In this document: in pieces, positions 25,671 through 34,059 of the stretch
How positions within the stretch are numbered: position 1 is the stretch's first letter
Layout: the number at the start of each line of letters is the position of its first letter
Source of the DNA: Flagellimonas nanhaiensis
GTDB taxonomy: Bacteria; Bacteroidota; Bacteroidia; Flavobacteriales; Flavobacteriaceae
Reading direction: 5' to 3'
NCBI RefSeq assembly: GCF_003382275.1
Contig: NZ_QTJX01000001.1
Coordinates: 1,302,001 to 1,366,000 of the forward strand
Length of the DNA: 64,000 nucleotides
The notes under the pieces: model-generated
The model's input: only the letters and a program-made list of their open reading frames with translations
Database searches by the model: none
What the model was told of the DNA's origin: nothing
Made by a program: the position numbers and the translations under genes

Positions 25671-26522
25671 ATGAATACACTAAAACCAATCTTAAGCCTT
25701 CTTATCTTATCTATCTTTTTTTCTTGTACAAACACCCAAAAACCTGAAGAAAAAACTAATGAACCCACAGCAGTGGAACCTGAAAGTTCGGGTATAAAAG
25801 TGCTGAACTTTGCAACCTTTCATATGGGTTACTCCAGTGATGCCCACACCGTGGAATTTGATGAAAACAACAAGAAAAACAAAGATACCATTCATCAAGT
25901 GGCCGCAATGCTTGCTGCCTTTAAGCCAACGGTTATAATTGTAGAAGCCACTCCCGAGTACAATGGAACCTTGCAAGGCAACTACGCTACTTATTTAAAG
26001 GATCAAGACGCTGTTTTTGAAAATCCTGACGAAATTGAGCTTTTGGCATTTGAAGTGGGAAGATTGGCAGGCACCAAACGGATTTATGGTGTGGACCATA
26101 AAATGGAGTACAACTACAACATTGGGTCGGAAATAGTCAATTCAATTGATTCGCTCACAATTAACAATTTCCAAGCAGATCCATTTAAGTCTATTCCCCA
26201 CCTGAGTCTATTTGAAGAGGGACTTCCCTTAATGGAGAGACTTAAGAGAATCAATCATCCGAAAATGTTGGATTTTTTGATTACAGCCAATGCTGATATT
26301 CTAACCTATGCTGGGACCGAAAATGGTTTTGAAGGTGCCGATGAAGCCGCTAAATACTATCAAAGGAACCTAAGAATCTATTCAAACCTTAATAGACTTC
26401 AACTTGGGGAAAATGACAGACTATTTATTTTGACAGGAGGAAGTCATACTGCTTTCTTAAGAGAGTTTATGGAGAGAGACGAAAAATATGAAATGGTCAA
26501 TACCTTTGATTATCTGAAATAA
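25671..26522 (+). CDS. DUF5694 family lipoprotein
   Basis: 283 residues. Signal peptide with lipobox-type ending FFSC (Cys19), so the protein should be lipid-anchored, followed by a T/E/P-rich linker. The main domain starts VLNFATFHMGYSSDAHTVEFD and includes KPTVIIVEATPEYNGTLQGNYATYL and late LFILTGGSHTAFLREFM. This is the DUF5694 pattern; the layout resembles TraB/GumN-type proteins (histidine near the start, late GSSH-like motif), which are putative metal-dependent hydrolases. Biochemical role unproven. An inverted repeat sits just upstream. Confidence 0.8.
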   Translation: MNTLKPILSLLILSIFFSCTNTQKPEEKTNEPTAVEPESSGIKVLNFATFHMGYSSDAHTVEFDENNKKNKDTIHQVAAMLAAFKPTVIIVEATPEYNGTLQGNYATYLKDQDAVFENPDEIELLAFEVGRLAGTKRIYGVDHKMEYNYNIGSEIVNSIDSLTINNFQADPFKSIPHLSLFEEGLPLMERLKRINHPKMLDFLITANADILTYAGTENGFEGADEAAKYYQRNLRIYSNLNRLQLGENDRLFILTGGSHTAFLREFMERDEKYEMVNTFDYLK

Positions 26523-26604
26523 AGCTAGGTTTTGTACCAACACGTAAAGTGCAAATCAACAAAAATCGTTGCCAAGTCCATTCGCAACAAATAGAACGAA
26601 TGAT

Positions 26605-27102
26605 ATGCCAAGACCAAAAACAAAAGATGAATTGTTGACTTTGGGTCAAAAGAATTACAAAAAGCTCAATGATTTTGTAGACCAATACCCATTGGAAGAA
26701 CAACTTGCTGAATTCTCTTCCAACACAATGAACCGAAACATTAGGGACGTCCTGGCCCATTTGCACCATTGGCATTTAATGGTCTTGGATTGGTGTGCAG
26801 TTGGAATGTCAGGGGGTAAACCTGATATTCCCGCAAAAGGATATACCTGGAAAACTACTCCTGAACTGAATAGATTGATTTGGGAAAAATACAACCAAGC
26901 GGATCTACAGGAAGTCCGCAAACTTTTGCAAGAATCTCATGAAAAAGTAAGGGCTTTTATTGAAAAACATTCAAATGATGAACTTTTTGAGAAGAAGCGA
27001 TATAAATGGACGGGAACAACATCCCTGGGCGCCTATTTAATTTCAGCTACTTCTAGTCATTATGATTGGGCATTGAAAATAATCAAGAAAGGAAAAAAAT
27101 GA
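26605..27102 (+). CDS. ClbS/DfsB family four-helix bundle protein
   Basis: 165 residues from ATG 26605; the frame extends upstream to a TTG at 26569, but MPRPKTKDELLTLGQKNY is the conserved family start. The DinB-like four-helix bundle carries the helix motif NIRDVLAHLHHWHLMVLDW and a late SATSSHYDWALK. ClbS is the colibactin self-resistance cyclopropane hydrolase; most relatives, including this one, are uncharacterised and lie outside toxin clusters. Its stop overlaps the start of the GNAT gene (ATGA), so they are coupled. Confidence 0.9.
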   Translation: MPRPKTKDELLTLGQKNYKKLNDFVDQYPLEEQLAEFSSNTMNRNIRDVLAHLHHWHLMVLDWCAVGMSGGKPDIPAKGYTWKTTPELNRLIWEKYNQADLQEVRKLLQESHEKVRAFIEKHSNDELFEKKRYKWTGTTSLGAYLISATSSHYDWALKIIKKGKK

Positions 27103-27551
27103 TATTTAGAAAAGCGACCAAAAATGACGTAGCAAAAATTGTGGAAATGATTGCTGATGATGAACTTGGAAAAACCAGGGAAAACTTTCAAACTCCACTG
27201 CCAAATGAATACCTGGACGCTTTTGATAACATAAACACCGACCAAAATCAAGAATTGATCGTTCTAGAAAACGAAAATTCCGAAATCATAGGAACTTTAC
27301 AATTATCCTTTATCCAATATCTAACCTATCGAGGAGGAATACGGGCCCAAATTGAAGCCGTACGAATCAGAAAGGATAAAAGAGGGCTTGGAATTGGTAA
27401 ATTGATGTTCCAATGGGCCATCGAAAGAGCAAAAGAACGTAACGCCCATTTATTACAATTAACAACGGACAAAAAAAGACCTCAGGCAATTAAATTCTAT
27501 GAAGATTTAGGGTTTAAAGCTTCCCATGAAGGCATGAAGATTCACTTTTAA
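27099..27551 (+). CDS. GNAT family N-acetyltransferase
   Basis: 150 residues from ATG 27099, which overlaps the preceding stop by four bases. It opens MIFRKATKNDVAKIVEMIADDELG, the standard GNAT start, and contains the acetyl-CoA-binding motif A (VRIRKDKRGLGIGKLMFQWAI) and motif B (QAIKFYEDLGFKAS). Cytoplasmic small-molecule or peptide acetyltransferase; substrate unknown. Second gene of the ClbS-GNAT-CPBP-TfoX group. Confidence 0.93.
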   Translation: MIFRKATKNDVAKIVEMIADDELGKTRENFQTPLPNEYLDAFDNINTDQNQELIVLENENSEIIGTLQLSFIQYLTYRGGIRAQIEAVRIRKDKRGLGIGKLMFQWAIERAKERNAHLLQLTTDKKRPQAIKFYEDLGFKASHEGMKIHF

Positions 27552-27595
27552 CGAAAAAAGAGTGACTTCACAACATTTGGTAAAACGGGGCAATT

Positions 27596-28297
27596 ATGAG
27601 TAAGACATTCCGAAATATTCTTGCCGTTTTTATAGCAATCTTGCCAATCAACTTGATAATGATCTGGTACAGGTTGACCCAAACCGAAAATTTCTCGACA
27701 AGTGATATGATTGTCTATCCGTTGGTCTTCGGCGGTGGATCATGTATACTTATTTTACTTCTGAACAAATACCTAGTACGGAATTCTTTTAAAGAAACTT
27801 TTAATTCGGGTAAAGGAACTTGGTATCAAGATGTATTAATTGGCCTGGGAATAACGGTTATCTATTTTATCCTGTTCTTTATTGAGAGGGCCACTTTATA
27901 TCAATGGATTCCAAATCATAACCCACCCAACACCGAATTATTGGACACCATAAGGGACATGGCGACCAATCCCCTATTATTGGTCATTTGGTTTATCCCT
28001 GTTTTATGGATTGGCGTTGCCCTTTTTGAAGAGCTGTCCAGAGTATTCTTATTAAAATGTCTCTGGAATATCAATGAGAACTCTTATTGGCATATCACGG
28101 TAATATTTTTGACCTCAATATTGATTGGGGCAACACACATATACCAAGGAACAGCCGGAGCTCTTTCCATAGGATTAAAAAGTGTAATTGTATGCTTCTA
28201 CTTTTACAAATACCGCAGATTATTACCTTTGGTAATATCACATGCACTTTATGACGGAATACAATTCGCTTTTTTAATACTTCACTTTCAAAATTAA
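27596..28297 (+). CDS. CPBP-like intramembrane protease with altered motif 1
   Basis: 233 residues with about eight membrane helices. The late half matches the CPBP (Rce1-like) glutamic intramembrane protease fold: FEELSR (144-149) in place of EExxxR, a second motif histidine in GATH (His181), and SHALYD (His216, Asp220) as third motif. Motif 1 is one residue short or has Phe for the first Glu, so catalytic activity is uncertain. Bacterial CPBP proteins act in prenyl-protein processing, bacteriocin immunity or phage defence. TfoX_C follows three bases later. Confidence 0.82.
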   Translation: MSKTFRNILAVFIAILPINLIMIWYRLTQTENFSTSDMIVYPLVFGGGSCILILLLNKYLVRNSFKETFNSGKGTWYQDVLIGLGITVIYFILFFIERATLYQWIPNHNPPNTELLDTIRDMATNPLLLVIWFIPVLWIGVALFEELSRVFLLKCLWNINENSYWHITVIFLTSILIGATHIYQGTAGALSIGLKSVIVCFYFYKYRRLLPLVISHALYDGIQFAFLILHFQN

Positions 28298-28300
28298 GAT

Positions 28301-28561
28301 ATGCCACAACTGACCGATTTACCCAATATTGGACAAACACTTGCAGAGAAGTTAAACACGGTGGGAATTAAAACTGAGTTGGAATTAAAAGAAGTGGGCA
28401 GTAAAAATGCAATTGTCAAAATTGCAACTTTGGAAAACAGTGGAGCTTGCATCAACATGCTTTACGCTTTGGAAGGTGCGATACAAGGAATAAGATGGCA
28501 TGGCCTTGACAAAGAAAAAAAGAAGGAACTACTAGATTTTTACAGAATGGTAGGGAAATAA
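28301..28561 (+). CDS. TfoX/Sxy C-terminal domain protein
   Basis: 86 residues comprising only the TfoX C-terminal helix-hairpin-helix-like domain: LTDLPNIGQTLAEKLNTVGI, then GACINMLYALEGAIQGIRWHGLD. In gammaproteobacteria TfoX/Sxy co-activates competence genes with CRP; the stand-alone C-terminal form is common in Bacteroidota and has no known role. It starts three bases after the CPBP stop, so it is the last gene of that four-gene run. Confidence 0.88.
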   Translation: MPQLTDLPNIGQTLAEKLNTVGIKTELELKEVGSKNAIVKIATLENSGACINMLYALEGAIQGIRWHGLDKEKKKELLDFYRMVGK

Positions 28562-28669
28562 AACGCTCTTCACGGTTCACTACATCTTTCTGATTAACTT
28601 TAGAGTTATAACTACCAAGTTTTATTTGGATGACTTCCATTATAAAAATCTGGTATATCAATTAAAACC

Positions 28670-29590
28670 TTGGACCATTTCAAAACCATAGAAAGCTATT
28701 GTAGGGCAATCAATATTTCGAAGCCCAAACATCCGAATTTTGATATCCGGAGTTTTAAGGATAATATGCCCACTGTGGTACATGCTATGCGTCCTTTTCG
28801 ACATGAATTCTATGCTATTGCTCTAAAAGCTACGGGCGGAGGGAAAGTAATTTCCGGACACCATACTGACTTTCCGGAAGGCTCCACTATCTTTTTCAAT
28901 TCTCCATTTCAGATTTTATCCTGGGATATTGTACCGGATTGGGAGGGGTTTTACATTATGTTTTCTCAAGATTTCGTAGCAAAATCACATTTTCTACAAG
29001 ATATTTTGGAACACTTTCCCTTTCTAAAGATTGAGAAAGATATTCCTTTTGAGGTAGAGCCCGAAGACATTAATCCAATCCTCTCCATATACGAGTCCAT
29101 ACAGCTGGAATATCAAAGCGAACATCCAGATAAGTTTCAATTGATAGAATCCTACGTCCTCCTGTTGTTGAACATTGTAAAAAGATATTTTCTTAAAAAC
29201 ATTGCTCCCAATGATGCCAAGGACGAAATTCGAAAGACAGACTTGAAAATACTTTCCCGCTTTCAAACCTTAATAGAAATCAGTTTTTACGACAATACCA
29301 AACTGGACAATGATTCTGCACTACACTCCACTTCATACTACGCCCAAAAGCTCAGCATTCATCCCAACCATTTGAATGCCGTATCCAAACAGATAACTGG
29401 GCAAACCGCCAAACAGCATATTCAAAATCACATTCTAGGCCTTGCGAAAGCCCGTCTCATACAAACCCAAGATAGTGTTAAGGAAATTGCCTATTCACTC
29501 TACTTTGATTCACCCAATAATTTCAGCAGTTTCTTCAAGAAAATGACCTCAAAAACTCCAAATTCCTACCGTAAAGAGGCCATTCTTTGA
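28670..29590 (+). CDS. AraC family transcriptional regulator
   Basis: 306 residues from a TTG start (28670); an in-frame stop at 28643 and no ATG before codon 35 leave little choice. An N-terminal cupin-like ligand domain (about 30-180) precedes a C-terminal double helix-turn-helix: YYAQKLSIHPNHLNAVSKQITGQTAKQHI and VKEIAYSLYFDSPNNFSSFFKKMTSKTPNSYR. It lies 81 bases upstream of the NTF2-like/hydrolase gene pair on the same strand and is the obvious candidate regulator for it. Confidence 0.9.
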   Translation: MDHFKTIESYCRAINISKPKHPNFDIRSFKDNMPTVVHAMRPFRHEFYAIALKATGGGKVISGHHTDFPEGSTIFFNSPFQILSWDIVPDWEGFYIMFSQDFVAKSHFLQDILEHFPFLKIEKDIPFEVEPEDINPILSIYESIQLEYQSEHPDKFQLIESYVLLLLNIVKRYFLKNIAPNDAKDEIRKTDLKILSRFQTLIEISFYDNTKLDNDSALHSTSYYAQKLSIHPNHLNAVSKQITGQTAKQHIQNHILGLAKARLIQTQDSVKEIAYSLYFDSPNNFSSFFKKMTSKTPNSYRKEAIL

Positions 29591-29671
29591 TTTTTATACT
29601 TCTTGCTTTGATTCTATAAACTGCAAGCCTCGTGTCATGCGCAACTTTGTGGTGTTCAAAATTTAAACACC

Positions 29672-30613
29672 ATGAAATCACTTCTTGCTGCACTAGCAAT
29701 AATCACATTATCAGCCTTAAAAGCGCAGAATATGGAACAGCAAAAGCCAAAAGATATAGTCATTCAATTGTTCACGGCCACAGACCAAAGAGATTGGGAC
29801 AAAGTGGAAAACTGTTTTAGCAATTCCGTACTGTTGGACTATTCCTCCATGGGCAACCCATCAGCAACCTTAAAACCCAAACAAATCATAGACTCTTGGA
29901 AAACTATTTTACCGGGGTTCTCCCATACACATCACCAGATTGGTAACATTCAAGAAAAAATAACCAAAAACAAAGCGCATGTTTTTGCCTATGGTACCGC
30001 TACACATTATTTGGAAGATGAAAATGGGAATATCTGGACTGTAGTTGGCAGTTATGATTTTGATTTGACCAGAGAGGACAACCAATGGAAAATCAGCAAA
30101 ATGAAATTCAACTTCAAATATCAAGATGGAAATACAGCTTTACCCCAAAAAGCAATAAATACAGTACAGGGCAAACAAAATTTTCAAAATGCAGCGGAAC
30201 GAAATAAAACCAACGCCAGAGCCTTTTTAAAGGCTTTGGAAGATGAGGACTTGGATATTTTGGTTGATCTCTTCGCAAAAGACGGAAAACATTTAAATCC
30301 ATATCATTCTGACCTATTTCCAGAAGGTGCAACGGGAAAGGAAGAAATTCGTGCCTATTGGACCCCGGTGTTTCCAAGCTTTGATGGAATGCAATTTCCC
30401 ATTGAAGAAATCTACTCCATGGAGCTAAATAGGGTATTTGTAAAATTCAAGGGCAGTATTAAACTGAAAAACAATCAAGGGGACTACAAAAACGACTACT
30501 ACGCCATTTTCAAATTCGATAAAGAAGGTAAGATTTTAGAGTATGAAGAAATTTTCAATCCTATTAAAGCTGCCAAAAGTTTTGGACTAATTGAAAAAAT
30601 TGTAAAACAATGA
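29672..30613 (+). CDS. Secreted protein with two NTF2/SnoaL-like domains
   Basis: 313 residues. Signal peptide (MKSLLAALAIITLSALKAQ), then two tandem SnoaL-like cone folds: about 25-145 (DIVIQLFTATDQRDWDKVENCF, WKISKMKF) and about 180-305 (ARAFLKALEDEDLDILVDLFAKDG, YWTPVFPSFDGMQFPIEEIY, YYAIFKFDKEGKILEYEEIF). Such folds act as small-molecule isomerases, hydratases or binding proteins; the periplasmic location and the pairing with an alpha/beta hydrolase suggest modification of one small substrate. Its stop overlaps the hydrolase start by four bases. Confidence 0.85.
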   Translation: MKSLLAALAIITLSALKAQNMEQQKPKDIVIQLFTATDQRDWDKVENCFSNSVLLDYSSMGNPSATLKPKQIIDSWKTILPGFSHTHHQIGNIQEKITKNKAHVFAYGTATHYLEDENGNIWTVVGSYDFDLTREDNQWKISKMKFNFKYQDGNTALPQKAINTVQGKQNFQNAAERNKTNARAFLKALEDEDLDILVDLFAKDGKHLNPYHSDLFPEGATGKEEIRAYWTPVFPSFDGMQFPIEEIYSMELNRVFVKFKGSIKLKNNQGDYKNDYYAIFKFDKEGKILEYEEIFNPIKAAKSFGLIEKIVKQ

Positions 30614-31635
30614 AGAAAACAATCATCGGAATATTTGGATTAATACTGTTCTTTAGCTGTAATCCAAAAACAAAGAATTCAACTGAAAACAAAATCAATA
30701 AGGTATCAACAACAAACAAGGGAAAAATGAAAAAAGTAAACTTTAAAAGTGAAGGTATTAGCCTAATCGGGAATCTTTACTATCCTAATAACTACACTGT
30801 TGGCAAACAATATTCCGCCATCATCGTATCAGGTAGTTGGACGACCGTAAAGGAGCAAATGGCGGGGCTATATGCCAAAAAATTAGCAGAACAGGGGTTC
30901 ATTACCCTAGCATTCGATTTCAGAAACTTTGGAGAGAGTGAAGGCGAACCACGTTTTTATGAAAGTCCGATGCTTAAAAAAGATGACATTAAAAACGCGG
31001 TAAGTTACTTGGAAGGACTTGAAGAAGTAAACAAGGAAAAAATTGGCGCCTTCGGGGTATGTGCTGGAGCAATGTATACCTTAATGGCATCAGCAGAAGA
31101 TGATAGGATTCAATCGGTGGTAACTGTTGCCTCCTGGTTACATGATCATGAGGCCGTTAAACTATTTTATGGTGGCGAAGAAGGAGTTGAAGAAAAAATC
31201 AAAGCAGCACAAGAAGCAAAAAAAGAATATGCAAAAACGGGAGCGGTCGCTTATATTCCTGCCATATCAGAAACCGATGAATCAGCTGCCATGTTCGGTC
31301 CTTATGATTATTATCTAAATGAAAAGCGTGGGGCAATCAAAGAATGGAGCAACGATAAATTTGCTGTTGCCAGTTGGGAAGATTGGTTGACGGTTAATCC
31401 TATGCCATACGCAAAAGACCTTAAAAAGCCTGTGTTAATGGTGCATTCCGATGGAGCTGTTCTACCAGATTACACAAAAAAATTCTTTGGTGATATTTCC
31501 TCCGATGACAAAAAACTGCATTGGATCGACACAAAAATGGAGTCTCCATACCACCAATTTAGCTTTTACGACCAAGATGCTGAAGTACATGAATCTGTTT
31601 TGCAAGCCAGCACATGGTTTGCCCAGAAAATGTGA
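30610..31635 (+). CDS. Alpha/beta hydrolase lipoprotein with Cys nucleophile
   Basis: 341 residues. Lipobox FFSC (Cys17) predicts lipid anchoring. The hydrolase core has LAFDFRNFGESEG, then the nucleophile elbow GVCAGAM, where Cys151 replaces serine, as in dienelactone hydrolases and in some S15/YcjY-related hydrolases. VHSDGAVLPD probably supplies the acid, and PYHQFSFYD the histidine. Start overlaps the NTF2-like gene (ATGA 30610-30613), so the two are co-translated, probably under the upstream AraC regulator. Substrate unknown. Confidence 0.88.
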   Translation: MKKTIIGIFGLILFFSCNPKTKNSTENKINKVSTTNKGKMKKVNFKSEGISLIGNLYYPNNYTVGKQYSAIIVSGSWTTVKEQMAGLYAKKLAEQGFITLAFDFRNFGESEGEPRFYESPMLKKDDIKNAVSYLEGLEEVNKEKIGAFGVCAGAMYTLMASAEDDRIQSVVTVASWLHDHEAVKLFYGGEEGVEEKIKAAQEAKKEYAKTGAVAYIPAISETDESAAMFGPYDYYLNEKRGAIKEWSNDKFAVASWEDWLTVNPMPYAKDLKKPVLMVHSDGAVLPDYTKKFFGDISSDDKKLHWIDTKMESPYHQFSFYDQDAEVHESVLQASTWFAQKM

Positions 31636-31658
31636 AAAGTATAATACTAAAATGGCGC

Positions 31659-31690
31659 AAAGCGGTTCAACAATAAATTTGGACCGCTTT
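31659..31690 (+). terminator. Probable terminator after the hydrolase gene
   Basis: AAAGCGGT (31659-31666) pairs perfectly with ACCGCTTT (31683-31690) around a 16-base loop, 23 bases after the stop. The following T tract is interrupted (TGCTATTTTA). Confidence 0.55.
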
Positions 31691-31829
31691 TGCTATTTTA
31701 TAAAATGAAAATAGTGTTCAACAGCCAAACGAAAGAAGCCAAGAACCTCTCATTTTCACTAATTTAGTGAGGAAGTACTCGCAATTCACCTTTATGGCGA
31801 CTATCTGGTGGTCGTTCAATACATAAATT

Positions 31830-32783
31830 ATGAAAATTTATCTACCACTCTTTTTTCTCTTATTGGTTGGAACCAAGTGTATCATTGCTCAGAATATAGA
31901 GGAAAACCCTTTAGATTTTCCAATCTTAAAAGGTCCTTATTTTGGAGGAGAAGTTCCAGACATGTTTTCGGAGGTGTTTATAGATGAAGTCATTTCAAAG
32001 GAAAATGAGCCCGAGATGTGTGGAGTTTTCACCGATGAAGGCACCAAATTTTATTATAATGCCCTTCATAATGGTGTCTGGACCATATTTGAAACGAAAT
32101 TGGTCGATAGACAATGGCTAAGACCTAAGCCCATTGATTTCTCCAATGGTTATACTGATCGCGATTTTACAATTTCCCCTGATGGGAACAAACTTTATTT
32201 TGGATCTAATCGTCCAAAACCACAAGAGAATGGAAAGTCAAACAACTTGGATATTTATGTGTCGGAAAAGCTAGCATCGGGCAAGTGGAGTGAGCCAAAA
32301 AATATGGGGAATATCATAAACTCTAATCGTACTGAGAATTACCCTTCTGTTGACCTTAAAGGAAATTTGTACTTCTTTTCATGCCGAGACGAAGGCAACG
32401 GTGGTTGCGAAATATACATCTCGAGATTTGTTTCCGGTACTTACCAAACTCCTGAGTTGCTGAGCAACGCCATCAATAGTGATAAACATGACTGGGATTC
32501 TTTTGTTGCCCCAGATGGGAGTTACATCATATTTAGTTCCCAGAACAGGGAGGATACCGTGGGGATGCAAGATCTCTATATCTCCTATAAGAATAACAAT
32601 GGAAACTGGACAAATGCCATCAATATGGGACCAAGGATCAACTCAACCAATGACGAAATTTGTCCAAGCGTTTCATTAAATGGTGATTATCTTTTTTTTA
32701 CTTCAAGAAGAAGAGGAAAAGCGGATATTTATTGGATCAGTGCAAAAATTATTGAAACGCTGAAGCCAGAGTATTTAAAGTAG
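31830..32783 (+). CDS. Periplasmic PD40 beta-propeller protein
   Basis: 317 residues. Signal peptide ending near TKCIIAQ. Four to five PD40 blades are visible with the typical SPDGxxLYFxS pattern: DFTISPDGNKLYFGSNRP, YPSVDLKGNLYFFSCR, SFVAPDGSYIIFSSQ and CPSVSLNGDYLFFTSRRRGKADIYW. It is a paralogue of the 36843 gene and resembles the propeller in the OmpA-family protein at 13530, but lacks the OmpA domain. Probably a periplasmic binding or scaffold protein; no enzyme motif. Transcribed alone. Confidence 0.87.
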   Translation: MKIYLPLFFLLLVGTKCIIAQNIEENPLDFPILKGPYFGGEVPDMFSEVFIDEVISKENEPEMCGVFTDEGTKFYYNALHNGVWTIFETKLVDRQWLRPKPIDFSNGYTDRDFTISPDGNKLYFGSNRPKPQENGKSNNLDIYVSEKLASGKWSEPKNMGNIINSNRTENYPSVDLKGNLYFFSCRDEGNGGCEIYISRFVSGTYQTPELLSNAINSDKHDWDSFVAPDGSYIIFSSQNREDTVGMQDLYISYKNNNGNWTNAINMGPRINSTNDEICPSVSLNGDYLFFTSRRRGKADIYWISAKIIETLKPEYLK

Positions 32784-32848
32784 GTTCAAACAACATTCTT
32801 AAAACGATTCTGGCATACACATTCCTAGTTTCTTGTCTTCAAATTATA

Positions 32849-33856
32849 TCAAGAGATTGTGTTCATTTTCATATTGGATTTCTGCCTCACCTGCATCTCT
32901 TTAATTTGGATATCAATGCTTTCTTTCCAATGAACCATAGGTTCATACCCCAGGATTTCCTTCGCCCGCTTGTTGCTTGCGCTTGTTTCTTCCAACAAAA
33001 GCACAATGGCAGGAACAATCAGTGGGTCACCTGGAATTAGTTTATGCAATATTTGCATGAATCGAGCAAAGGTGTACGCAAACTTGAACGACACATTAAA
33101 ATGTGGCAATGGGTAGCCGTAAATCTCATTCAAGTAACCAAATACTTCTTTAACCGTTGGTACTTCCTTTCCAACAACATCAAAGATGTTGAGAGGTTCT
33201 TTTAGCTCAACCAAAGAAGATAACCTGAAGGCCTCTCCAATATCCTTTCCATTGGTCAGAGGCAGTGATGTATTGCCATGATTTACCCAGGGTGCCAAAT
33301 GTGTTTTTAGTCTAGGTAAAAGAATGGGCAAAATACCCAGGGAATAATTTTTTCCGGTAAAAAAGCCTACCCTTAGAATTACAACTTCCATTCCTTTGGC
33401 TTTTAAATTATTCAAGAGATTTTCAATTCTGATTACATTGTAATAATGAGGCCAAATTTTCTTTAGCGCCCTTTTTGAGTGAAGCCTTCTATTTGCAATG
33501 GGATTGGAAGTAGTGGATGATAAAAAAACAAATCTTTTTACTCCATTTCTGACCGAAGCTTCAATGAGTTCCTTTGTAGGCTCAAAAAAATACTTGTTAG
33601 AATTTGAAACCGTTCCATTCATCTCGGCAAAAGCTGCGGTGTGGCATATCACATCGGCCTCATTAGTCAATTTTTCCAAATAAGCACTGTCCAAAAGGTC
33701 TCCAATATTTTTTTTGCCCTCAAACCATTGTGGTAGTTTGTTTTCATTCCTGCAGGCGGCTACAACCTCACAATCTTCCAAAGGATTTTCAACAAAACTT
33801 TCCAATACATGGCTTCCTGCAAAGCCATTTGCACCGGTAACAACAATTCTGTTCAT
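32849..33856 (-). CDS. NAD-dependent epimerase/dehydratase family protein
   Basis: 335 residues from ATG 33856, chosen because MNRIVVTGANGFAGSH is the extended-SDR start; the frame extends 15 codons upstream without support. The N-terminal Rossmann motif GANGFAG (residues 8-14) binds NAD(P). The catalytic region reads SSTT (113-116) and Y139-NVI-R143, so the usual YxxxK lysine is arginine here. Relatives act on nucleotide sugars or dihydroflavonol-like ketones; substrate unknown. The only minus-strand gene in the accessory stretch, divergent from the lipoprotein at 34060. Confidence 0.87.
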   Translation of the reverse strand: MNRIVVTGANGFAGSHVLESFVENPLEDCEVVAACRNENKLPQWFEGKKNIGDLLDSAYLEKLTNEADVICHTAAFAEMNGTVSNSNKYFFEPTKELIEASVRNGVKRFVFLSSTTSNPIANRRLHSKRALKKIWPHYYNVIRIENLLNNLKAKGMEVVILRVGFFTGKNYSLGILPILLPRLKTHLAPWVNHGNTSLPLTNGKDIGEAFRLSSLVELKEPLNIFDVVGKEVPTVKEVFGYLNEIYGYPLPHFNVSFKFAYTFARFMQILHKLIPGDPLIVPAIVLLLEETSASNKRAKEILGYEPMVHWKESIDIQIKEMQVRQKSNMKMNTIS

Positions 33857-34059
33857 TTCTTTCTCTTTTTCTGGTCCAAAGAAAAAAACAATGACAACCA
33901 ATAGAATTGACCTATGTTAGGAAATTAGCCTACATCCTATTTGGTGAGATTCAACTGCCTTTTTGCTAACTTAGTTGGCAATAATCTAAAAGATGTACCT
34001 CACATCTCTTCCTGGGGATTTGCGTACCTAAAAATCTAACTAGACCAAATAGCACAACA

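Noticed and set aside
26605-27102. Colibactin-type biosynthetic cluster suggested by the ClbS homologue
   Set aside because: No polyketide or peptide synthetase genes occur in the window; isolated ClbS/DfsB genes are common.
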